A stretch of 64,000 nucleotides of DNA from the NCBI GenBank assembly GCA_000499405.2, contig HG738138.1, positions 11,401,208 through 11,465,207 of the forward strand. Reading direction: 5' to 3'. Of the stretch, positions 41,138 through 54,700 are shown piece by piece; position 1 is the first letter of the stretch, and each line of letters starts with the position of its first letter. The position numbers were made by a program, and so were the translations under genes. Source of the stretch: Onchocerca volvulus (Eukaryota; Nematoda; Chromadorea; Rhabditida; Onchocercidae). The notes under the pieces were generated by a model. It had not been told where the DNA came from and did not search any database. It was given only the letters and a program-made list of their open reading frames with translations.

Positions 41138-41194
41138 GCACACATACACACACCCATACACACACATACACACAAACACATACATAACATACAC
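41138..41194. repeat. (CA)n-type microsatellite
   Basis: Interrupted ACACAC/ACATAC array directly abutting a GC-rich island at 40.98-41.13 kb. Confidence 0.9.
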
Positions 41195-44100
41195 TACTTC
41201 ATTAATTGGAACCGGCAAACAGCGATATATTCAAGCAAAGTAATTTCTTTAGTTCTTTAATGCCGCACATATAAACTATATTCATCCTACTCTCTTTTCC
41301 TTTTCAACAGTTACCATTCCATTAGTGAAATTTTTTTGAAATAATTAAAAATTCTGAAATTTCAGAAATATTTCACATAACATATCACATAATAATTTAA
41401 ACCATAATCATATCATTTATAACACTTACAATAGCGGATGTTTTCATCTAATGAATAACTTTTTTTAATATTAAGAAAGATCGATCAGATGTCTTAATTC
41501 ATAAATTTTTGAATTCATTAATTTCATTATTGTTTGATAAGATTAAATAAAGATTAAATAAATATGTTACAACACTACTGAAACAAAAACTTGCATTAAG
41601 TATGACAAAACATTAATTGGCAGAAACTGCAATATTTTAGGACTTTTTTAATTCAATTTTTGCTTTTTTTCTTCTTATTTAAAAAAATATGCCGACTGAA
41701 TGCTATTCTTAATGCAAAAATTGATCGTGACTAAGTAAAATTTGTATTTCACAGATATCTATGTATTCACAAATATATTTAAATGAAGCAATGTAAATGA
41801 CTTTTTTTTCAAGTAGCGAAAGATTTTTTCATAGCAAAAAACGAAACGTATGAAAGGAAAAAATGAGTTGAAAAATGTTAGTGCAGAAAATAAGAATAAA
41901 ATATATTTTATGCAGTTGAAAGAATTTAGAATAATGGTCCAATTCGGATGATGTTAATCTATTTGAATTTTAGTTATAGTTCAAATTTTTACCTTACCAT
42001 ATCATCTCATTTACTTATCTATTGAACTTTTAAGTTATTCTTTGCTATCTCTCATTACACCTTCTTCATCAGAATTATCGATAAGACGGCAATTTTTGAA
42101 AGTTGCTTCTGATATGCTAAAAATTTAAAAAAAAAAAAAATTTCTCATTAGCATATGACAGTTTACATGAATCAAATCTTCTCAAGTAATAAAAATGGCT
42201 GAAAGACTATCACCTAGTGAAATGTCAGTGAATTATCAATGAAAGCATGCAAAGCGGTATAATTTTATATTAATTAGCCAAAAAATAGCAATTAACATTT
42301 AGATACCGCTTAATCGATTTTCATACATTTCATAACGCATGTTTTATTTGCTTTTTTTTTTTTGAATTTCCTACCTCTAATATCACCTTTTGATATAATC
42401 TTGGGCTATAAGTTTTCTTCAAATATTTCCGACAAAAACAAATAATAATAATTATTTGCTATAGCATACGGTTCCATGAAAATTTCAATTAATGATTAAG
42501 ATTTAAAATGCAAAAAAAAAAGAAAAAACGAAAGAAAATTTTTCGAATTCATTATGTTTTTTAGGTAATATAAAAAATCGACACCTTATTGTAATAAATG
42601 AAAAATGAAAATGTTCGCAATTTATGCAATAGTGTCAACAAGAATTGCATAAGTAAAATATTTCCATCGTATTTCCACTTTGTTTAGAAAATATATATTG
42701 CAATTATAGTAAGCAATAAAAAATTCTTGAAATGAAACCAAACTTTTGATCAATATCCAATGCATACTAATAATGTTTTAAAACGTTTAATTGTCGAGCA
42801 ATTCTCTTTTCTTTCAAATATTATTATTTCCATTCAAATGATCAAAAGGAAGCTTCATTAGGAAAAAAATTACTAAATTTGATCTGTGTTGTAAAACAAA
42901 ATCCGTTTTGTTCAAATGCTTGAATATCTAAGTATGCATTTAAGTGGTTATTTAAAAAATTTTTTCTCTAGGTACGGTATTTACCAATAATGAATCTAGC
43001 TCGGAATCTCGCCAATTATTGGTTCAGTTAATAGGCAGCAAAATACCTTAAGCGAATTATCGGGGGTAATCTAACAATCTTATTAAGATATGATTATAAA
43101 TCTAACGAAATTATACAAACTAATCTGAGTGTTGAAAATAAGGATTGAGGATCAAACAACATTTGTCTTAGCTTTTAAGTTACTTTCTTTTATTTGAAAT
43201 GACACAATATTTTGCTTGAGAATCATTTAAAAATTCTATTCTCTTACCATTTTTGAGATCCACAGGAAAAAATGAACCAAAGATGGTTTAGAGATTCGGC
43301 TAAATTACGATAAAAGTTGCAAATCAAAACAAAAGTAAAATTTTAAGCGGAAATGATCAATTTTGTGACACTGAGATTGATATTGAAGTATAATAATATT
43401 GAAACAATAATATTCAATTTATTGTTCAAGCAATTAAAATTTCAAAAAAAAAGATCCTTTTTTCGAATTTGAAATTTTGTTTGCAAAAAATTAATTGGAT
43501 AATCCAGAAAGATAGGATTTACTGATCTAATTTTTTTTTGCAGAAGATTTACTATCTTCTGTAATTTGATAGGATGAAAGCTGGCAAGAACAAACCCAAA
43601 CTAAAGCACTTATTTTAATAAATTTACCCATTAATTGTACAATATTTCATTATTAGAGCAAAAATCTAAACTCTAGGTCAAATTATTCAAATGTTTGCAA
43701 TTCTTTGTTCTGAATTATTATTATACCAGGATTATTTTAAATTTCCCTAATTATTTGTCGCTAATTAGTTTGCACCGAGTTATTTGCACATTCTGAATTA
43801 TTTTTTACCATCAGTTATTATATTTAAATATCCATCTAAATGATTATCTTTTCCAGCCTTTTATTGTAGCATAATGTTTGATGGCTAGTCAGTCTGGAAA
43901 AATTAGGTGAGAATTCTCGAGATTATTATTTCGATGATGTTTGCTGGATGCGATCAGGAACAATGTGGAAATCTAAATTCATATTTGCAGCAAAATGGCG
44001 ATTATTCAATTTTTGACTGGAAAAAATTTCAAATTCTTTAACGAACCAATTCCTATTTCGTAATTGTTCATTATTTAATATACATCATCATTATACTACA

Positions 44101-47100
44101 ATGCAATGCAACAGATAGCATGTAATATTATCAAATTTATAGAAAAATGTTGACGACTGTTTAAATAAGATCTGTTAATAAGTAATTCGATTCTTCAAGC
44201 ACTGAATTTTCGATCTTCTTTTTTCCGTCAACAAATCATTTCCGATTAACAAAGCGCTATAATTTTCCCAAGTGTTGATGACCGTAATTTTATTATCGGA
44301 CTGTTTGATATGATTGTGCTACTTTTGAGGTTTGAAAGATTGGCTGAATTTGTATAAGTGGCACATCCTGGTAATGAAGTTCTGGTGAATGTAAAAGTAA
44401 GTAAGTATTTGAAGGATAGAAGTAGGGAAAGGCAAAAAAAGAAGAAGAGAGGTAGAAAATAGGATCCAAGGAAGGTTTAGTTCGAATGTTATGGATGCTT
44501 TGCCTTGGTTGAATAGGCCCTCTTAGTTTTGAATGGAAAACGGATGGATAGGATGATTAAACTAGAAATAGAGGGCGAGAATTATTAATCAGTAGCTATG
44601 AGAGGAAAAATGGAGAAGAGAGGTAAAGATGAAAAGGAGAGGTTGAAAGGTTCACCCAAAATAGTTTCTAGAGAGAGCTAGTTCCTTGTCTTCTCCTGAG
44701 CTTAGGCTTATACTTCTCTCCCGTCTTGCAAAGCATTGACGGATAATTAATTGGAGATATTTAGAATCGAGAAGCAAAACGCTTTCCTGATAATGCGTCA
44801 CCGGGACATTCATTCCAAAGTTTATTAAACAGCACAGTTTTATGATGATAACCCCCCTCTTCTTTTTTCAATCCTGGATAATCCTCTCATTGCGAAAATT
44901 CCTTTACAGCCCCATACATTCGAAATTAGCCAAAACTTCCTACAATGCTTTTACATTCTTCTTATAAAGCTAGTTGTTAGACAAAAAGTTCTCTTTTTTT
45001 AATGTCCCTATGCTCCCTAAAAGAGATACACTTTTCAATTTTCTGTTCCTTTCCCACTTCAACCAGCTAATTTTGCAAATAATCTGACAAAATCGACCAA
45101 ACCTATTTCTTTCTTCTCTATCAATATAAAAAAGGAATAAAAAAGAAAAGGATTTTTTTTGACGGTTTACAAAAAAAGGAGTAAGCTTGACGAAAGAAAA
45201 ATAAGCTTTCTCGAATTTCTTTTTCCCCTTGCAAAATTTGCGGAAAACTAAAACAAAAAATCTACAAAAATTTGAGCATTAAAATTGTATTAAATATATC
45301 TTTGTACTGATATTGGATAGAAATATATTTTCTGATTCATAGCTTTTTTTCGTGATCCGATCGTAAAATGACATTGAACTTTTTTTTTTGTTGATGGGAC
45401 TTCGGCATTGTTTTCTTTGATATTTACATCAGACTTTCGTCAGAAATGATCATCAAACACGGGAATCGTGGCTGTCGCCTATGCTACCCTTAGCTGAAGG
45501 CCCAAATTAATTAAATAGCAATAAGATAAATGAGTCAAAATGGGTCTTTCGTCTTATGGCCCTATCAACCCAGTGGTTAATTTCAATAACGTTCCAGTCT
45601 GTTACTTCCCTCAAACGTCTACAAACTACCCATATTTATTCCTGTTTCAACAACTTAAACTAATCATGAAAGATTGATCCCTCTGATGGGAAAATATTAG
45701 CTTTCAGAGAAAGGTATCGGCACTTATACCAATATAAAAGATTTCCATCATAAAAGAAACAACTAATTGAAGGATTCAATAAAATTACTGCAACTGAATA
45801 AGCGTCAGCAGGATGAAATCTTTGGCAAACATAACATCATCTGAAAAATTTCCAGTCAGTTCTATTTCCATAGGAAAAAAGAACTCATAATTTTGTTGTG
45901 CCATAAAATGTAACGAAAAATGAGAGAAAATTAGCAACATTTAGATAATTGCATAACAATTCAAAATAAATTATATTTTTCTCGACTAAATTTTGATATT
46001 TTTAAATTTGAAGCTTCACATTTGAAATTCGAAATATTGATTTTTGGAAATCATAATACTAGCAATATTATAAGCATTAATTAACTTAATGGAATTGAAG
46101 GAAAATGGTTATTATATCTGAATGTGCAAATCTTTGGCTTATGAAGACTCTTCTATGCTAATTTGAATCATCAAGCGTAGATATTCTGAATAGCGAACAT
46201 GACCCTGTAATCATTAATCCAAGAGCTTGAATCAATTAAAAGGCGATGAGAGGAAAGATACAAAATGTGCCAGTGTTTGTGGCCTGTCGATCAAATGTTG
46301 CATTTTAATGATGCCTAAGGCTGCTTCTTGGCCCACTATAGCTTTCTGGCAAACTATTCCTATCCCTATCTCACTTGTTCAAATTAATTGCATATTCCAT
46401 ACACTTCCTGTTTCTTACTTTATCAAAATGCGAAAAAATAAGCCTATTCGTTAACGATTATACATTCGATAACATTCACAAAATTCAATTTATTACCCTT
46501 GAAAAATAAGAGATAATGTAATTATCTGTTGCCGCTTCTCGCTTACATTTTTGAATTCCCAAAAATTAAAGACACTTCTTTGTTTGTTTGAACTTAACTT
46601 TTCTATCTGAGAATTATCCGAAAACTACAAAAATGCCAGGAATAATGGTCAAAGAACAACATTTTAGCAAGTGTATTTAATCATCAACTAAATTTTTAAC
46701 TATTCTAATGAATTTTATTTGATATCTCGAAATCATTAAAAATCATCCGATACCTTCGCCTTTCAGTTTTCTATAATCTCCATTTAGTTTTTTATTCTTA
46801 ACTAATTTTGATAGAAATTTTAAATACAATGGTTTGCTAATTAAACATTTTCCAAATGATCCCTGTACATTGATAACATTTTCATGATGATTTGATTATA
46901 TCTTATGATTACCTCGGATAATTTTTACTACAACCTATATTTCTCTTCAAGTCTGACAAAATTTACTATTGCTTCCAAACAATAATTATCCATCTGAATT
47001 CAACGAATTTAACTGCTATAACAATCAATGTTCATGAGTTGAAATCATTGGGGATTACCCAATTCTTTTATGCCTGATATTTTTTGATGATATTATGCCG

Positions 47101-50100
47101 GAATACTTCGTATTTTAATCATTTGAGCTAGTTTAACGACAGTAGTTACCAAACTAGATCGTTCTATTATTTTATTAATTTCATATTGCCCAACCTTCTA
47201 ATTGATCAATTCTTCAGCAGTAATCAAATACACATGTATTAAATTTTTGTTCCAAATAAAAATTCCTCCAAAAAATATGCAAAAGTTTGATAAGTTAGGC
47301 GAAAAAGAGGGGTGGAAAGGTGAAGACAGGGTAGGAGGTTTAGGAAGATTGTCATAGCAACGAAAAATTAATATTTGAGGCTATCCCGTTTTCAATCTCG
47401 GCAATGAGTTCTTACAGTTTTACCAACTCCATCAAATAATTTCAATACACACATGCATATGCACATATAAAATATCGCCTATTTCGATTTAATTACAAAA
47501 CTTTTTAAAATTATCAAACAATTCAATGCAAAGAATGCCTCTCATCACAGAACATAAAAATCATCCGTATCATATAGACAAAACAAGTTTAGAAAAAAAG
47601 AAAAAAAAAATTGAATCTTGGGACGAAAAAGTGATATCGCATTGGAGAGAATGAAATTAATTTAAGAATAAGTTCCATTCTACAATAGTTGAATTTGCAT
47701 AATAAATTAAGCGATCTTTCTCCTCTTGCAAACAGCCCATTCTCTATTTCAACTAATGGTTTTCCCTTTTTATTTCCAGATATAGCAATGATGAAAATGC
47801 ATGAATTTATGAATTCGTTTATTTTTGTTGATTATTTTTTCCTTAACTTTTTTGAAATCTTTTCAGTCTCATCCAATTTGCTATTTAGTGGATTTGTGTT
47901 TGCATACATTATAATCAAATTCCAAAGGAATGAATAAACTGGACATCTATGTGCTCTTTTGTAATAAATGCGTCATTCGAGTCACTTTGCAGTTTCCACA
48001 AATAATTCTTTATTATAACGTCCTTACGTGGAAATGCATATCACATCATCAAATATAAAATACTATCTATCCCTTCATATCATATCATTTCTCATCAGGT
48101 GCACGAAGATAAGCTAGAGCTTTTATTCTGTACTATTTATGAAATGATCAGTTAATAAAAAGTACAACAATTCCAGAAAAATGTAATTTTGTAATTCGAT
48201 ACATCATATTATTATTTTGCATTTCTCGAAGTGCTGCTACAATTGCTTTCTGAAAACACTTGATTTTCAGTTTAAATTTCCGCCTACAATACTAATATGT
48301 TAACATCTATGAAAGAGATGAATCTAAGATGGTATTAATAACTGAACGAATTTAGGCAATTTTTGAGAACTAATGCTTTTTCAACAGCTAAATCAAATGT
48401 CTAGAAAGATTTTTAAGTTTCGTTTCATCCTCAATGATATTTTCGGGATTGTCAACTAATTCAAAGGAGGTGTCGTTGAAAAGTCTGCAACCTAGCTATA
48501 TTATAATACTCAATAGTAAAAAAGAAAAAAAAAAGAAACAATAATTCCCGAAAAAGAAAAAAGAGAGGAAGAAGAAAGGAGAGAGAGAAAGATGAAAACA
48601 GAATTGGATCTTTGAGCAATATGATGAAAGTGAAGATGCGTTAGGCAAATTGCTTTCGTTATAAGGCGAAAGAATTGTTTTCAGTATATGTGAATTGGAT
48701 GTGGTGGAAAATTGCTTAAAAAATTTGTTGAATCGTTGGAAATTACTGAGAAACCTCCATTTCATTTGATTCCATTCCATTTCGTCTTTCTTTTAACCGA
48801 CAAATAATAATGCAGAACAGATTTTTTCTGTTTCTTGAAAAAAAAAGACGAAAAACACTTCTGATCGAATCAAATTTTCTTTCACTTCAGTATACGTTTC
48901 AGCATTTTAACATCCGCCATGCATTTATATTCGCTCTCTTTTGATTACTAATTAGACACACTAATTAAACTGTTTTTGAATGTTGCTTGAATTTTTCAAT
49001 TCATCCTTTTATTATTTGTAATTTTAATTTGTTATTAGTCTTTCAATTTTAATTTTAATTATCTTGTCGAGAGAAAGTTAGCACTTCTAGATTATCAAAT
49101 TTTCTCGTACATAATTATTACTTGTTTATTTAACTCAAAATATTAACGCATGTTCTGAGAATAGTAATTGCTTCCATTTTTTTACGTACTTATTTATCAA
49201 CTATATGTAGCTGAAGGTTTATTTTATTAATAAATGAAAAATTAGATAAACTGAGAAAAACTGAAAATGAAGCAATGACAATTGGCAACATGATTTGTTG
49301 AAAATTATAGTAGTGATATTTCATTTGCTCAGGAAGTTTAGCGACGAGATTCTAACAAATATTTCAATTTTGTATTAGATAGGTTGCCATTTAGCTTTCT
49401 AAAATTAAAGGGATATCGAATATTTGAATTTTCAAGCTGATTTGAATAAATATGGTTTGCAAAAAAAAAGCGAGCAAGGACAAACAAAAATTAGCAAAAA
49501 GTTTACTTAATCCCGAATTTGAGAGAAAAGTGATCAAATATCACTAAACTTATTATTTTAATAGTTTTCCCAACAGGTTTCGCTTTTTTAAGGATACTAG
49601 CAAATTTAAGGTTTTCATTTCAATTCAATTCGAACCTAATACTTGAAAAAAATATATTCTCTTATAAGAATTTTCATTTAAAAATCAAATTTTTCTGGCA
49701 TTTTTTTCTGCAAGATTTTAATCAAAAGAGAAGCAGTGGAAAAAAGAAAAAGAGACAGAAAAAAGTATTTGTAGAATAATTTGTGAAATGATTTGGACAT
49801 TCTGCATTATGAAAAAGATGAAGGAACAGAACGGAGCGAGATAAAAGAAGTTTGGTGAAGAACAAGCTACAAGGGAAGAAAATCTTGAGTTTCTACGGTA
49901 ATTTCAAACCAACACTTCCACTCAAATAAATATTTATCGGAATTATGAGCCCAGGAATAAAGTATGTGTGTGGCTAAATTATTCGACATAATTCAATGCC
50001 TGATTACTGTAATATCCAAATTTATACTGCAAATATTCTTAATTTTTTATCTATCATTCGGCACAATACCACATCTATTTGCATATTCAATTGTCTACCT

Positions 50101-51304
50101 TGTTACACAAACAATCGCTGTAATCTGTTCTTTTTAAAAATATTTCTTATTCATTCAGGATTTCTTTCCGTAAGACATAATTTCTAAAACATCTGTAATG
50201 CTAGTTCAATGATCCTCTATGCGGCTAAGTGATAATTTACTTTAAACTATTATCAATATAATTTATTCATAAAAACTTCAAACTTAATATGCAATCTAAT
50301 TGGTAGCTAAGGAATTAAGAAAATATAGACAATCAAACAAAAAAAAAAGTCAGATCTTAGATGAATTTTTTAATAACTAATTTTCGAAATTAGGAAATGA
50401 ATTTAGAACAATAAACTCTTGCACAGTTTTTTGATACATTAATTTAGGAGTATACTTGCAGGTTTTGGACAAGTAAGCAAGCGTTATATGTCAAGAAATT
50501 CACAATGTCGATCCGTTGTCAATGTAATCTCAACTGCTTTCACTGCAGGTTTTCATTCGTTACAATTTTTCCATCATTGTAAGTTGTTAATAAGCAATTT
50601 TCTTCATTTTCGACTTTTTTTTTTCCAAAAAAGAGTACCTTTAAAATTTTAGAAACCGAATCTTTGGTTTTGTAATATCTCAAAGGCTATAATAATACTT
50701 TCGTTTTGTTTTCTTTTTTTTTTTTTTTTGCTTTCCTTACCACAGTTTAAAAAAAAGCATATCCAATCTACGAAATAAATCTTATACAGAATTCTACAAA
50801 TTTTTTTATCAGAAAAAACAGGCGAATGCATTATCAAAGAGAACTTTTTGTTTATTAATTCTAAAATGGTTCCGTATGCATCTAGCAGCTCGAGTTCGAA
50901 ATTAATTTTTGGAATTCCCTGAATAAGAAAAATCGAAAGTTGCGGTAAACTTTGTCACAATAGTTGGAAAATGCTTTTTAATGTCTGCTCATACAAAACA
51001 TTTATTTTTCGATCAGCTTTTAAAAACATGCAACATCCGAGAAATGTTTTTCTTTCTTTTTTTTTTTCTTTTTTTCTCAGCATCAATTTTCGAGATTTTT
51101 TTTTTTTTTTGGCAACGTGGCACAAAATATGCTTTGGCGTCCCATTTTATTTTTTAAAAATATATATGCATACGTAGACACAATTGGGAAATGATAGTTA
51201 ACTTTCTGTGCAATTCTTCGCTCCCATTTTCTGCAAGTACCTTAGCCCACAATTCCAATTTTTTGCAATTTTTTCTCGAAAGTTCGAAAACTTTCTAAAC
51301 TTAA

Positions 51305-51766
51305 ATGAATCATCGAACTTCACTGAAATATTCATTGGTTAGCCTTGTTGTTAGTGCACAAACAGCGTTACCGAGTGGTTATATTAATCTCATGGATAAT
51401 GATAGCAAGAAATTGGTTACCGAAAAGTTAAGCAAAACGATAGTGGAAGAAGGTTTGAAATTTTGTCTAAAATTTTTACAATTTGGATTTTACTATTTAT
51501 AGAATCAGAAACAGATTGCAGTACAACTATACAAGATTGGTCACCCACTGAAAAATGCCCATTTTGTGATGGTTTGCGCATATCCACGGATGATTGCTCC
51601 GAAAAAGTAAGTAAAAAGAAAATTCTCATCAAATTATCAAGTTTATTTCTAATGTCATTCAATATTTATTGTATCAATGTGATATCTGAAGCAGAAACAG
51701 ATAAAATAATTGAAAAGAAGGAATTTAAAAGTAAAGAAGATCCGAAGCATTGAAAATGGAATGTAG

Positions 51767-51797
<31 letters not shown>

Positions 51798-54700
51798 CAA
51801 AAAAATAGGCAGATTGTAAAGTTATCATATTTTTTGAAGTTTTCTTATTTTTTGGAATCCTTTTTGGTAATTAAAACTTTCTTGGAGGGTTATTTAGCAA
51901 CTTGTAAAGGAATCGGTCCAATTCATTTCACGAAAGTAGTCGTTTCATTAATTAATCTATGAATGTTTTCTAATCTTCATTTCAGCGCATTTTTTATGGA
52001 TGTTCATCTTCATGATGCAGGAACTAATCCAGTCTGTCTATTTATCTGGTAAGGAAATAATGAAAAACAGCCGTGTTATTTAAATGCTTCAGGATTCCAT
52101 GAGAATAGAACTTGAAAGTGAAAGCGCAGTAAGCGATAGTGAATATTATGGTGCCGGTTGTTGTAATCAAGCTAAGATTGAGCAAGGCGCAACGAATAGC
52201 TCTCCGGAAAGCACAGGACATCTCGAATCATCCGGTTGTTCTCAATCTCGTCTATCTTACATGCATCCATTCTCAAACCTCTGTACTCCATCCGTCCTTC
52301 CTGTGATGACGCCATTTGTGCCTCTCCGTAAGTTTTCGCTCGTTACTTTCATGTTTATGAAATTTCAAACCAATACAGTATATTTACGAAAATTGGGCAT
52401 GAATATTGATTACTTTCAAGAGAAAAAGAAATTTGAATTTTCACGCATCGTACGAACTGATTCTTTATTCCATTCCGAACAGCATTCAGATGTTACATCT
52501 ATTAATTTCAAGGAAACCTAAATCTTATTGTTCAGAATAATGCAAAATGAAATTCTGCACTACTTCTTGATATATTTGAGTTTCTAAATACGAAAATATT
52601 TGTTTCGAGGACTATCTACTAAATACATTCGGAAATAGCGAGGAAGATGCATGCATCAAAATAAATGATAAAAGCTCGAGATAAAGTCCGAATTATTCTA
52701 TATAGCTGCCAAAATATTTGACCATATGATTTTCGAAGGTTTTGATTTTCTTCTCAACGCCGACGAAACACTAAAAGCTTTTGCTCTCTTTATCGTTAAA
52801 AAAGAAAAAATTGAAATTTCTTAATATTTGCAACAAAAAGGGATTATTGTTCTTTACTTTGAAAATGAAATCCTAAACACTTATGAATTATTAAATTAAG
52901 CAATCATTTGTTGCAAACATATTTGTCTCAAATTAGAAATATGCATAGAGGAGCCAACTTTGAAACTATTTAATATTCGTTATTCCGTCAAAATCTAATT
53001 GCCCTATCAAATTTTCGTAATATTTACCAAATTAAAACAACTTTAGCTGAGATAGCGAATCAGCTATTTTGTCAAAGCCTTTTACAATGGAGTACATCTA
53101 ACTTATTGCTACAGCAAATCAATTCTCAACGTTCACCAGGTACATTATTATTATTTCCATGAATTAGGACGAACATTGTCTGAGATATTAACTATTTAAA
53201 AAAAAAAAAAACGATAATTGTTTGAATCAACCGTAAACCACTATTTAGATTGCCCAAAAAGTGATAATAATAATGAATTCATTAAATGTGGGTTTCTGTC
53301 AGGATAATGTCAAGTTATAAATTCAAGCATCTATAACTGAGAATCTGTGTGTCAGAACGATTGAAAATTTTCAGTTACTTCTCACTTCATCCTAATAACT
53401 CATTTCCAGAAAGCTTTTAGCAGCGGATACATGTCAGACGCTTTCTTTAAAACATTACTATCTAAACTTTTTTGCATAACTTTACATTTAAAATCTTAAT
53501 TCCGCATCACATTTTAAAATGTTATTAATCAAAAAATTATTTTCAGAAAATTTACATAATCCAGTATGTGAGCAGTATTTGCTGACTCCAAAAAGAAATA
53601 CCTTAATGCATGGTAAAGAAAACGGTGATGCAGAAACAAATCATCTAATTCAACATATCATTCCTTCAGTATCATCTAAATCAGATAGTGTGAAACGGGC
53701 TGCACATATGTGTGTTAACAATGACCTTCCAGCTTTATTTGCCGGTAAGAAAGTCGCCTATCTGCATATTAATAATTTTGACAATTTTAAATGAAATGCT
53801 AAATTTCATAATAAATTGTCTACGGAATTTGAAAATGGTTCATTTTTCGCACGAGTACGATGGAGAGTGGTTTATTCGGAGGTCACTTGTTTTCTGAAAT
53901 GTCACAGTTCTTCCTGATTCTTCTTTTCTAAGGAGGATTATTTTTGATTTTTCCGAGAAATCATTCTTTTTCTAACATGTATTACACTATGACATATATT
54001 AATCAGCTTCCTGACGAAGTACTCGTAGAACGGAATTAGATTGATGCCTGTTAAAAGAGAACTGAAACATTAATTGAAGAAAGAAAAAAAACTGATTTCT
54101 CAGCAGAGGATTTACAAAACATTTTTTTTGTCGAAGACAGTATAATTCTAGCCATCATTTGAGAGTGAATGAAAAGTCCAACTCATCTTTCGTTTCCAAT
54201 CACTTGGCTTATTTTCTCAAATCAGTTCATTAATTCAAACATAACTTAAATTGAATATGAATTAATTTTAATTTAAGTAGAAAGACGACAAAACTATTTT
54301 TACTGCAGGGTTACCAAAATCACCGTTTAACAATGAATCATTGGTAGAACGACCGACAGCAATCTATGAGGAAGGGAATGACAATGGTGGGACGATCGAA
54401 GAAGATCAACCGTTGGATCTGAGTTCACGTCGTACTCTTCAGGCGGTTACACAATGTGCTGTGTCATCCGCCCAAAATTCTCGAGATGGAAGACAATTGC
54501 GTGCACTAATTAATGTTATCTCCGACAAATCGTCGAACTCTCTTCCCAAGTATGTGGAACATTTTAGAATATTTATAAAATTAGTCAAATCCCTTCTCTT
54601 GGGATTGCATTAGAAATTGTGAACTTTATCTTAATTCATTCAACTTTTCAATTAATACGATACTGTTCAAAAGTACAGTATATGTGTCATTTAATATCGT

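Larger units (their letters stand above)
32549..51304. other. About 18.8 kb gene desert between homeobox gene and MBR-1-like gene
   Basis: The homeobox gene (-) and MBR-1-like gene (+) are divergent, so both upstream regions lie here. No spliceable gene was recognised. The base sequence is AT-rich, interrupted by GC-richer islands near 34.43-34.75, 38.30-38.37, 38.98-39.56, 40.98-41.12, 44.46-44.76, 45.42-45.60 and 46.24-46.40 kb. These may be promoters, enhancers or undetected 5' exons. Purine-rich tracts occur near 34.08-34.17 and 44.40-44.66 kb. Confidence 0.5.

Noticed and set aside
52328..52521. Continuation of the 52084 frame past 52327
   Set aside because: A GTAAGT donor at 52328 and the in-phase exon at 53047 show that the real exon ends at 52327. 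The rest is intron.
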